Of a DNA stretch of 64,000 nucleotides, positions 1 through 7,958 are shown piece by piece (position 1 is the first letter of the stretch; each line of letters starts with the position of its first letter). This DNA comes from Adhaeribacter rhizoryzae (GTDB lineage: Bacteria > Bacteroidota > Bacteroidia > Cytophagales > Hymenobacteraceae). The notes beneath the pieces are model-generated. The model did not search any database. It was not told the origin of the DNA and saw nothing but the letters and a program-made list of their open reading frames with translations. The stretch covers positions 62,001-126,000 of the forward strand of contig NZ_VWSF01000017.1 in assembly GCF_008629685.1 (NCBI RefSeq). Reading direction: 5' to 3'. The position numbers were made by a program, and so were the translations under genes.

Positions 1-450
1 GCCAGCCAGGGCGCGGTACAAACGTTTCTGCAAAATACCAACCTGCCGCCCGCCGACATGATCCGGAATGTGCATGCGGCCATAAAAAAAACGCGGGGAG
101 CCGTAGCTAATATTACCAGCATTAACGTTAAAAATCAGGAGCTTACTTATTGCGGTGTTGGGAATATTGCGGGCCGGGTTCTTGCGGGTCCCGAAGGTCC
201 TAAAAGTATTATTTCGTATAATGGTATTTTGGGGCACAACATACCCAATACCCTTAATAATCATGTTATTCCGTGGGTAGGCAATAATTTATTGGTTTTG
301 CATTCCGATGGTCTGAAAAGTAAGTGGGATTTTAGCCGGTACAAAGATTTGCTGCGCCACGATACCAGTATTATTGCAGCCGTATTATACAAAGATTTTA
401 ACCGCGGCACCGACGATACGCTGGTGCTGGTAGCCAGAACCCGAAGCTGA
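1..450 (+). CDS. RsbX-like SpoIIE/PP2C-type phosphatase, C-terminal part (5' end outside window)
   Basis: The frame is open from base 1 and ends at 450, so only the last ~150 residues are present. They show the RsbX/SpoIIE-like pattern: an R-G-A stretch, then Y-C-G-V-G-N-I-A-G, an L-H-S-D-G block and a terminal G-T-D-D-T-L-V-L-V motif whose Asp residues would help bind Mn/Mg. In stressosome modules such proteins dephosphorylate STAS-domain partners and reset the signal. It lies 21 bp upstream of a kinase with an RsbT-like domain on the same strand, which supports a partner-switching module whose earlier genes (RsbR/S/T-like) would lie left of the window. That left part is inference. An internal ATG at 58 is not the likely start because coding similarity continues upstream. 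Confidence 0.8.
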   Translation, partial: ASQGAVQTFLQNTNLPPADMIRNVHAAIKKTRGAVANITSINVKNQELTYCGVGNIAGRVLAGPEGPKSIISYNGILGHNIPNTLNNHVIPWVGNNLLVLHSDGLKSKWDFSRYKDLLRHDTSIIAAVLYKDFNRGTDDTLVLVARTRS

Positions 451-471
451 TAACAGAAGAACAGGAAAAAA

Positions 472-1821
472 ATGGACAAAGATATTATCAGAATAGAAAT
501 ACAGAACGAACTGGATGTGGTGCTGGCGTATAAGCGGGCCATGCAGCTATCGGGTTTGTGCGGTATGGCATCGGCTAACCAAACTAAATTTGCCACGGCC
601 GTATCCGAAATTTGCCGTAATGTGCTGGAACACGTAGGGCAGGGGCTAATAAAATTTAGTTTGGCAGAAGATAAAGGCCGCTTATTTTTAGAAGGGTTTG
701 TATCGGACCGCGGGCGTGGCATTCCGGATTTTCCGCAGATCCTGGACCGGGCACCGCAGGAAGGCCACAAAGGTTCGGGCCTGATTAACTCTAAAAAGCT
801 GGTAGAATCGTTTGTTATTCAGAGCGACAGCGAAAAAGGGACCCGGGTGCAACTGCGCAAACTCATACCGGCTAATCATCCGCCCATTAACAACAGTATT
901 ATTAAAGGTTGGGTAGAATATTTTGATTCGGAAAAAGAATTATCGCCTTACGCCGAAATAAAAAACCAGAACATGCAGCTAATTGAGTTGCTGGAAGAGC
1001 TGCGCCTGAAAAATATTCAGACCGAAACCCAGCTATCCGAAATTACCCGCCTGAACGAAGAATTACAGACCTCGAACCAGGAAATAGGTAAACTGTTGCA
1101 GGAAAGAAGTGTGGCCAACCAAGACCTGCAAAAAATTAACAAAGAGCTCGACCAGTTTGCCCACGTGGTATCGCACGATTTAAAGGCACCGCTGTATAAT
1201 ATTATTGCGCTTTCGGGTATAATAGAAGAATGCCTGCAAATGCAAAACTTATCCGAAGCGGTTTCCTCAATTGGTATGTTGAACGAGCAAGCCAACCACC
1301 TGAATAAATTAATAACCGATATTTTACTTTATTCTACCGCCGGCAGGCACAACTTGCCCCGCAAAGAAATAAATTTAAATACATTAATCCGGAATATTCT
1401 GGCAGCTCACCCGGTTAAAGCCACTACAAAAGTTTATTTACAGCCAGATTTACCCACACTTTTCTCCGAAGAAATTTATTTGCAACAGGTATTTGGCAAC
1501 CTCATCAGCAATGCCTGTAAATATACCAACCAGGAAAACGGCACCATTTCGATTAATTACCGCCAGGAAAAGAAGTATCTGGAATTTGCCATTGCGGATA
1601 ATGGACCGGGTATTCCGCTGGCTGATCAGGAAAGAATATTCCGGATATTTGAAAACAGCAGTTTGCACCGCAATACCAGCAGCGGCATCGGGCTTTCAAT
1701 TGTAGATAAAATAATAAAAGTAAAAGGTACGGCGGTTTGGGTAGAATCTAAAGGCTCGGCGGGAGCCGTTTTTAAATTTACCTGGCCCGCCAACGAATTA
1801 GTAAACAGCGTAGTAGCCTGA
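472..1821 (+). CDS. Hybrid sensor: N-terminal RsbT/RsbW-like ATPase domain plus C-terminal histidine kinase
   Basis: 449 residues. Residues ~1-135 form a GHKL anti-sigma-type ATPase (N box around E46-N50, G1-like S-D-R-G-R-G near 78-83). A coiled coil follows at ~160-228, then a HisKA domain with H-box F-A-H-V-V-S-H-D-L-K-A-P and phospho-acceptor His235, then a HATPase_c domain with N box (N-L-I-S-N-A-C-K), D-N-G-P-G-I and G-I-G-L-S motifs. There is no membrane segment, so it is cytosolic. It probably takes input from the stressosome through the first ATPase and signals by phosphotransfer through the second. The phosphatase gene lies 21 bp upstream and a lone receiver-domain gene converges 25 bp downstream, making that receiver a candidate partner. 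Two ATPase domains of different subfamilies in one chain is the noteworthy feature. Confidence 0.85.
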   Translation: MDKDIIRIEIQNELDVVLAYKRAMQLSGLCGMASANQTKFATAVSEICRNVLEHVGQGLIKFSLAEDKGRLFLEGFVSDRGRGIPDFPQILDRAPQEGHKGSGLINSKKLVESFVIQSDSEKGTRVQLRKLIPANHPPINNSIIKGWVEYFDSEKELSPYAEIKNQNMQLIELLEELRLKNIQTETQLSEITRLNEELQTSNQEIGKLLQERSVANQDLQKINKELDQFAHVVSHDLKAPLYNIIALSGIIEECLQMQNLSEAVSSIGMLNEQANHLNKLITDILLYSTAGRHNLPRKEINLNTLIRNILAAHPVKATTKVYLQPDLPTLFSEEIYLQQVFGNLISNACKYTNQENGTISINYRQEKKYLEFAIADNGPGIPLADQERIFRIFENSSLHRNTSSGIGLSIVDKIIKVKGTAVWVESKGSAGAVFKFTWPANELVNSVVA

Positions 1822-1846
1822 TGGCTGCAGCTTATTAATATTAATA

Positions 1847-2260
1847 CTATCCTTGAAAATATTCCTGTAAAATTTCCCGCACATCGGCATTAGTGAGGGC
1901 TTTGGAAATGTGCTTTTTAACTTTATTGTAATTTTTAAGCCGTTCCAAATCATAGAAGCTAGCCGAGGAAGTAAGCATCATAACAATAATGGGTTTATTG
2001 TTGCCCATATCGTGTTTTTCAAAAGCATCCAGAAACGAAAAGCCATCCATAATAGGCATTTTAATATCTAAAAATATTAAATCCGGATTAATATCCCCTT
2101 TACCAGCCGCTACATTCTGTAAATAAGTGAGCGCTTCCTGACCGTTGGTCATTATTTTTATTTCCTTAGCCACATTTAATTGGGTAAGCAGGCGCTTGTT
2201 TACATAGTTTGTTGTTTCGTCGTCGTCTACCAGCAATATTAGGTCCAGGGTTGGATGCAT
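1847..2260 (-). CDS. Single-domain (CheY-like) response regulator
   Basis: 137 residues, essentially one receiver domain and no output domain. Visible are the acidic pocket (L-V-D-D-D-E near the N-terminus), the phospho-acceptor Asp in L-I-F-L-D-I-K-M-P, the Thr/Ser switch in M-L-T-S-S and a C-terminal Lys (K-K-H-I-S-K). It probably works by protein-protein contact or as a phosphate shuttle. It converges on the hybrid kinase gene with only 25 bp between the stop codons, which suggests but does not prove partnership. Confidence 0.88.
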   Translation of the reverse strand: MHPTLDLILLVDDDETTNYVNKRLLTQLNVAKEIKIMTNGQEALTYLQNVAAGKGDINPDLIFLDIKMPIMDGFSFLDAFEKHDMGNNKPIIVMMLTSSASFYDLERLKNYNKVKKHISKALTNADVREILQEYFQG

Positions 2261-2563
2261 ATTTTATTTAGATTAATAATCCGAATTAAATATATAGAAT
2301 TAGCTTGAAGTTTTATTCTCTCTTAAGCGAATAAAGTGTAACTTAATTCCATTTTGGTTAAAAATATTTTAGCAAAGAAAAGGCTGATTTAACAAAACGG
2401 AAAACAAGCTGCGTAAATAATTATGATCGGAACAAACCAGCGAAAATAAATTAAAAATAAATTCAGAAAATATTAAATGGATTTTTTCTATATATAAAAT
2501 AATATTTATATTTAAGTGCTTCTATTTTACGCTGCGCATTTATTTCACTTTAAATATTAATAT
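2261..2563. other. AT-rich intergenic region between divergent genes
   Basis: About 300 bp separating the start of the receiver gene from the start of the DUF898 gene. It must hold promoters for both directions. It is strongly AT-rich, with runs of A/T near 2440-2510. No hairpin, repeat or small reading frame stands out. Confidence 0.5.
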
Positions 2564-3523
2564 ATGGAAGAAAATTCTACAACATCACATCAGCTTGTAT
2601 TCCGCGGTAAAGGTACAGCCTATTTCGAGATTCAGTTAGCCAACTGGGTACTTACTTTTATTTCGCTGGGGTTTTATTATCCGTGGGCCAAAGCTAACTC
2701 CTTACGCTTCCTCTACGGCAAAACCGAATTTGCGGGCAGCCGCTTTACTTTTCATGGCACCGGTAAAGAAATGTTTCTGGGCTTTATTAAAGCCATTGGT
2801 ATTTTTATTTTGCTGTACGGCATTTTAATGGCCGGCGTCATATCCGGTTCAAAAACGGGCTTGTACATTGGTTTTGGTATATTTTACATTGGTTTTCTGG
2901 CGCTTATACCGCTGGCCATTCACGGCCGCATGCGCTACCGCATGTCGCGTACCTCGTGGCGGGGCATTCATTTTGGCTACCGCGGCGAATTAATGCGGCT
3001 TTACGGGTTGTTTATTTCTAATTTGCTGCTAACTATTATTACGCTGGGTATTTATGGCTCGTGGTATACCGTAAACTTACGCAAAGAAATTATCGGCAAC
3101 ATCCGGATGGGTAACGTGCAGTTTTCTTACGAAGGTACCGGCACCGAATTATTCCTGATTAATCTAAAGGGAATATTGCTTTCGGTTGTAACGTTGGGCG
3201 CTTATTTATTTGCGTACACCCGCGATTTACACAATTTTTACCTGAACAATGTTTATCTGGAGCAAGATAGGCGCTTTGCCCGCCTGAGTTCGTCGGTAAC
3301 GGGTTGGGGTTATTTTAAGTTAATTGCCGTTAATTTATTTATTGTAGTATTTTCGTTGGGAATTGCGGCACCATTTGCCACCATCCGGACCATGCGGTTT
3401 GTGTTGCAAAATGCAGAGCTAGTAGGCGATTTTGATGCCGATAGCTTGCTGCAGACCGAAGCTATTTACAAAAACGCTACCTACGAAGACGTATCCGATA
3501 TGTTGGATATTAGTATTGTTTAA
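2564..3523 (+). CDS. DUF898 (YjgN-like) multi-pass membrane protein
   Basis: 319 residues with six or more hydrophobic segments. The architecture is an internal repeat: an F-x-G-x-G-T/G-x-E-x-F signature after each unit (F-H-G-T-G-K-E-M-F-L-G-F near residue 66 and Y-E-G-T-G-T-E-L-F-L near residue 190), each preceded by a block resembling S-L-G-F-Y-Y-P-W-A-K. This matches the DUF898/YjgN family of inner-membrane proteins of unknown role. It is followed after 9 bp by a membrane-anchored M48 peptidase, so the two are almost certainly co-transcribed and may form a membrane quality-control unit. That function is inference. Confidence 0.85.
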   Translation: MEENSTTSHQLVFRGKGTAYFEIQLANWVLTFISLGFYYPWAKANSLRFLYGKTEFAGSRFTFHGTGKEMFLGFIKAIGIFILLYGILMAGVISGSKTGLYIGFGIFYIGFLALIPLAIHGRMRYRMSRTSWRGIHFGYRGELMRLYGLFISNLLLTIITLGIYGSWYTVNLRKEIIGNIRMGNVQFSYEGTGTELFLINLKGILLSVVTLGAYLFAYTRDLHNFYLNNVYLEQDRRFARLSSSVTGWGYFKLIAVNLFIVVFSLGIAAPFATIRTMRFVLQNAELVGDFDADSLLQTEAIYKNATYEDVSDMLDISIV

Positions 3524-3532
3524 ATAAATCTA

Positions 3533-4639
3533 ATGACGGTTTACGAAGTAATTTATTTTGATGGAAAATCGTCGCAGCCGCACCGGGCTCAAGTAAGTTT
3601 AGAGCCCGGTGCGCTGCAAATTACCTATAAAGCGCAGGATGGTACCCTGCCCGTAACCGTTCACTGGCAAAGCCACCGCATCGAAAAAGAAGCATACGCC
3701 GAGGCGGGCAAAACAATTTTACGCTACGGCAATTACCCGGCCCAATCGCTGGAAGTAACAGTGCCCGATTTTTTGCCTGCCCTGGATAGTTATTATGCCG
3801 CTGCGCCATTGGTTACGCAACAAATTTCTTTACAAGCTAACCGGGGCACCAGTTGGTGGTGGCTGATTATTTTGTTTTTCTTGGCGTTAATACCCGTAAC
3901 GTACTTCTGGGTGCTGCCCGCCGTAGCCGATTTTGCCGCCCGCCAAATACCACCCGCCTACGAGCAGAAACTTGGCCAAACGTTGGCTACTCAAATTATT
4001 TCGGAAAGTGAAGACAGCCTGCAAACGGCTAATTTGCGTGGTTTTGCCCGGCAACTTAATTTACCTGCCCCTTATCCTATTACTTTTACGGTTATTCGTA
4101 ACGCAGAGCCAAACGCTTTTGCCGTACCCGGCGGACACATTGTGGTGCACCAGGGCATGTTTCATATTATTAAAAGCCCCGAAGCCTTAGCGGCCTTGCT
4201 GGGCCATGAATACGGCCATCTGAAACTGCGTCACTCATTGCGTGCTTTGTTCCGGAGTTTAAGTGGGTATATTTTTATATCGGCAATAATTGGCGATGTA
4301 AGCGCCATTACGGCTATAATAATCGAAAATGCCAATGCCCTGAAATCGTTGGAATATAGCCGCAGCTTTGAAACCGAAGCCGATTTGCTGGGCTTACAAA
4401 TAATGCAACAGCACCAGCTTAACCCAAAGGGCATGGTACAACTTTTCGAGCAGTTGCAAGCGCACAACCAGGGCCGGAGTCAGGATTTAGAGTTTATTAG
4501 CACGCACCCGGCTTTAAGTTCTCGCATCCGCAATATTCAGAAAAGAATAAAGCAAAACAACGCTTTCCCGCCACCTTCCGATTCGCTGCAATATTTCTGG
4601 CAGCAATTACAAAAAAAGCGAACGTCTGAAAAAAAATAG
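3533..4639 (+). CDS. Membrane-anchored M48-family zinc metallopeptidase
   Basis: 368 residues. The N-terminal ~100 residues are a soluble domain of unknown type, followed by one hydrophobic segment (~108-133) and then the peptidase domain. The zinc-binding motif H-E-Y-G-H sits at residues 225-229 and the third ligand is in the F-E-T-E-A-D motif near residue 282. The family includes HtpX/BepA/Oma1-type proteases acting on misfolded envelope proteins. Its start is 9 bp after the DUF898 gene. The single membrane anchor ahead of the catalytic domain suggests a periplasmic catalytic part, but topology cannot be settled from sequence alone. Confidence 0.9.
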   Translation: MTVYEVIYFDGKSSQPHRAQVSLEPGALQITYKAQDGTLPVTVHWQSHRIEKEAYAEAGKTILRYGNYPAQSLEVTVPDFLPALDSYYAAAPLVTQQISLQANRGTSWWWLIILFFLALIPVTYFWVLPAVADFAARQIPPAYEQKLGQTLATQIISESEDSLQTANLRGFARQLNLPAPYPITFTVIRNAEPNAFAVPGGHIVVHQGMFHIIKSPEALAALLGHEYGHLKLRHSLRALFRSLSGYIFISAIIGDVSAITAIIIENANALKSLEYSRSFETEADLLGLQIMQQHQLNPKGMVQLFEQLQAHNQGRSQDLEFISTHPALSSRIRNIQKRIKQNNAFPPPSDSLQYFWQQLQKKRTSEKK

Positions 4640-4872
4640 TACTGGTTTTTACACCAACTATTGGGGTTATTTTAGGTGGTTATTTATCAGTAGCAGCCTA
4701 AGTGTTTTTACCGATGAAGTACCTGATTACTAACCATTTTTAACAGAACGCGCTCACGAAAAGGTAATTTCTGGTTTTAAATAGTTAATTTCATACAAAG
4801 AGGAATTCTTCTGGCTTTACTTTATTAAATACCAAAGTATCCTGGCTTTTATTTTAAGTATATATTTTTGCT

Positions 4873-7533
4873 ATGTCAGGTATTCATACAAGTCAATCGC
4901 TTTCCCAAACGGCGCCCGCTTATGCAAAAGCAGAAGCCGGTACCGCCGTTTTCGATCAATATTTTCGGGTTTACGCTTGTAATGCAATATTCCGGGCGCA
5001 ATTCGGCCGTTTTAACCAGGAGCCAATTGGTCAGCTACTGGAAACACTTTTTCCGGGGTTACAGGAAGTAGATCTTTACCAGGAAGCGCAGCAATCAGAT
5101 TATTTTGTGTTCCCCGCCAGCCGTTTTATGCTGGAGTTTTCTTTTCTTTATGGCCCCAACCAAGCGTTTACGGGAGGCACTTTAACCTTAAACAACATTC
5201 CCCCCGAAGTAATAATAGCTTCGTCGGTTTCCAATAATAATCCTGTTGGGGCAAATTATTGGCCGGAGGAAAGTTACTTAGCGGCCGAAACTTATTTATC
5301 TGGCAATAGGCAGCCCGGAAAAGACGGTAAGCAGCCGCTCCTGGAACATGCGGCGTTACAGGCTGCCCAGAAACAATTATTGGAGTACGAAAACCGGCTC
5401 AAACTCGCCTCGCAAGCTGCCCGCATTGGTATATGGGAGTGGGATCTTAAAGACCAGCATGTTTACTGGAACGATTTTAAGTACGAACAAACCGAGCTGA
5501 CACCGCGTACATTTTTTGGTACTTACCACGACGTTGTAAATCTTATTCATCCGGAAGACTTTCCGCTGGTTAAAAAAGCAATTAAGGCTGCTATTCGGCA
5601 AAAAACAGCGTTAACGGTAAATTTCCGGATTGTGCTCGAAGACGCTTCGGTGCGTTATATTAACAGCCGGGGCATAACTTATTACAACGAAGCCGGGCAA
5701 CCGACTAAAATATCGGGCATTTCCAAAGATTTCACTTCTAAAGCTGAAGCCGATACCCAATTAGCCGAAACACAGTTTTTACTACAGCAGGTAACTGATG
5801 CCATGCCGGACACGCTTTATTTGCTGGATTTAAAAGAAAAAAAGACCCTGTACACCAACCGCAGCATAGCCGGTACCTTGGGCTATACCCCGCAGGAACT
5901 AAACCAAATGGGCCTATCGCTGGTAAATTTAATTCTACATGCCGAGGACCAGAAAAAAATAGCGGAGTGGGAAGAACGATTGATGCGGGCCAAAGAAAAC
6001 GAAGTTATCCAAACCGAGTACCGCATTCAGCATAAAAACGGCGACTGGCGCTGGATAAATACCCGCGAACGCGTGTTTAAACGCGAAGCCACCGGAAAAC
6101 CGCTGCAGGTAATTGGGTTAGCCAAAGATATTTCGGATGAAAAAGCCGCTTTACACGAACTCCGTTCTAAAACCAGGCTATTGAACGGCATATTAAGCCA
6201 TTTACCCATAGCCGTTTGGCGAATTGACCAGCAGGGGCTTATCCGGGAAGCAATGGGGGCGGGTTTGCAAATGAATAATTTAGAGGGACTGAAAGGAGAA
6301 AATTATTTTGAATTATTCCCGGAACTGAAAGAAGTACTCAGCCAGGTGTTGGCCGGAAATACCCGCTCATTTTTAAAGCAATCAGATAAAAACGGGGAAA
6401 GAAAATACAAGCAGAATTATTTTTATTACGATTTAGAAAGCCAGCAAGCCGTAGGTTTTTGCCTAGATGTAACCGAGTTGAAGCAAACCCAGGAACAACT
6501 TAAAGCGCAAGCCGATTTCACCCAAAACCTGATTGATAATAGCATAGATGGTATTTTTGCTTTCGACCAGAACGGCCAAATTAACGCCTGGAACCGGGTA
6601 ATGGAAGCCCGCTATCCGTTAAAAAAAGAACATGCAATTGGCAAGCACTTGTCTGAGGTAACAACAGCCCTGAATTTGTACGAAGAAGCCGATTCTTATT
6701 TACAGGTATTAAATGGCAAAACAATCCGGCACCAGAATAAATACTGCTTTTACTGGAACGGATATTTAGATGCCGTGGTGGTACCCCTCTTTGATGCTGA
6801 TAAACAAGTAGCCGGTGGAATTGCGTTTTTGCACGATGTTACCGAGCGCGTAAAACTGGAGCAGGAACGTACGCGCCTTAAATTGCGCCGTCAGAAAGAA
6901 ATATTAAATGCTATTTTGGAAACCCAGGAAGAAGAGCGCCGGCGCATTGCCGAATCGTTGCACAACGGGGTTGGGCAAATTTTATATGCGACTAAACTTA
7001 ATTTAGAATTACTCCAAGGCCAGATAGATCCCCGAAATAACGAACTTATAACATTAAGCGGACAAATTTCGGGTTTGTTGAACGAAGCCATTAAAGATAC
7101 ACGGGCCGTTTCGTTTGAACTGGTGCCGGTTATTCTCCGGGATTTTGGTTTGCAGCGCGCTCTGTTGGCTTTAAAACAAAAATTCTTTAAAGCACCTTTC
7201 GATTTATATTTCCATTTTGAAGGTTTAGAAAAGCCTTTGAAAAAAGAATACGAAACGGCTATTTACCGCATTATTCAGGAGTTACTCAATAATGTAATTA
7301 AACACGCCGAAGCTACCGAAGTGCACGTGCATCTAACCAAAACCGGTCGTAAAATAATGATAACAGTAGAAGATAACGGCCGCGGTTTTAACCACAAAGA
7401 TCCGGATTCTTGGGTTAACGGCATTGGTTTAAGCAGCATCCACAACCGGGTAAAGTTGTTCAACGGCACCCTGAATATTAATTCTCAAGCCGGTAAAGGC
7501 ACCATTATAGAAATTGATTTAAAGCTGAGCTAA
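4873..7533 (+). CDS. Multi-PAS sensor histidine kinase, NarL/HisKA_3 type
   Basis: 886 residues, no membrane segments. A PAS-like N-terminal part is followed by PAS domains at about 175-300, 300-425, 430-545 and 550-665 (several with PAC ends such as I-S-G-I-S-K-D and V-I-G-L-A-K-D-I-S), then a HisKA_3 dimerisation/phospho-acceptor region (E-E-E-R-R-R-I-A-E-S-L-H-N-G-V-G-Q, His within S-L-H-N) and a HATPase_c domain (N box E-L-L-N-N-V-I-K-H-A, G1 D-N-G-R-G-F, G2 G-I-G-L). This type normally phosphorylates LuxR-type regulators, but none is adjacent, so it is an orphan kinase in this window. The ATG at 4873 is used because the coding pattern begins there. Confidence 0.9.
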   Translation: MSGIHTSQSLSQTAPAYAKAEAGTAVFDQYFRVYACNAIFRAQFGRFNQEPIGQLLETLFPGLQEVDLYQEAQQSDYFVFPASRFMLEFSFLYGPNQAFTGGTLTLNNIPPEVIIASSVSNNNPVGANYWPEESYLAAETYLSGNRQPGKDGKQPLLEHAALQAAQKQLLEYENRLKLASQAARIGIWEWDLKDQHVYWNDFKYEQTELTPRTFFGTYHDVVNLIHPEDFPLVKKAIKAAIRQKTALTVNFRIVLEDASVRYINSRGITYYNEAGQPTKISGISKDFTSKAEADTQLAETQFLLQQVTDAMPDTLYLLDLKEKKTLYTNRSIAGTLGYTPQELNQMGLSLVNLILHAEDQKKIAEWEERLMRAKENEVIQTEYRIQHKNGDWRWINTRERVFKREATGKPLQVIGLAKDISDEKAALHELRSKTRLLNGILSHLPIAVWRIDQQGLIREAMGAGLQMNNLEGLKGENYFELFPELKEVLSQVLAGNTRSFLKQSDKNGERKYKQNYFYYDLESQQAVGFCLDVTELKQTQEQLKAQADFTQNLIDNSIDGIFAFDQNGQINAWNRVMEARYPLKKEHAIGKHLSEVTTALNLYEEADSYLQVLNGKTIRHQNKYCFYWNGYLDAVVVPLFDADKQVAGGIAFLHDVTERVKLEQERTRLKLRRQKEILNAILETQEEERRRIAESLHNGVGQILYATKLNLELLQGQIDPRNNELITLSGQISGLLNEAIKDTRAVSFELVPVILRDFGLQRALLALKQKFFKAPFDLYFHFEGLEKPLKKEYETAIYRIIQELLNNVIKHAEATEVHVHLTKTGRKIMITVEDNGRGFNHKDPDSWVNGIGLSSIHNRVKLFNGTLNINSQAGKGTIIEIDLKLS

Positions 7534-7600
7534 TATTCAATAAAGTAGATGAGCGGTTAAGCTAATACGAATATTAATTAGGTGCGCTTGCATTATTGTA

Positions 7601-7676
7601 GTCATCCTGAGCTTGCCGAAGGATCTATAACAGCATTGTAAAGTTGATTTAGATCCTTCGGCAAGCTCAGGATGAC
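7601..7676. repeat. Perfect 26-bp inverted repeat with 24-nt loop
   Basis: Arms at 7601-7626 and 7651-7676 are exact reverse complements; the core reads GAGCTTGCCGAAGGATCT. It lies between convergent genes. The arm resembles a palindromic core (CCTGAGC...GAAGGAT) that I recall from the intergenic DNA of many unrelated bacteria; that is memory, not a search. It could act as a transcription terminator or be a mobile palindromic element. Confidence 0.9.
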
Positions 7677-7779
7677 CCAGTAGTAAACACTTAAGCGCAA
7701 GCTTGGTTTTATACTGGTATAAAATAACTTTTGATTTAGCTACGCCCAATTTTATTCCAAACAGTTTATTAGTCAAAAG

Positions 7780-7857
7780 AGCCCCCTGTTGTCATTCAGG
7801 AGGAACCTATTTTGCAGATAACCAAATAGTTTACTCCTGAATGACAGGGATGGATTA
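7780..7857. repeat. Palindromic extragenic element (REP-like), copy 1 of 4
   Basis: Inverted arms around GTCATTCAGGAG and CTCCTGAATGAC (core 7790-7846) flank a loop that begins CCTATTTTGCAG. Flanks keep the shared ...GGGATGGATTACTT ending seen in the other copies. It lies between convergent genes, downstream of the multi-PAS kinase. The right arm carries one base change (CTCCTG preceded by TTA) relative to the left arm. Confidence 0.88.
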
Positions 7858-7958
7858 CTTAAACTTCTAATATTAAGCTTTGCATAACATCAATTATCAA
7901 AATTAACTAAGCTGTTAGTTCGCGCTAGGGTTGAACTAAATGCTTACTTATTCAATAA

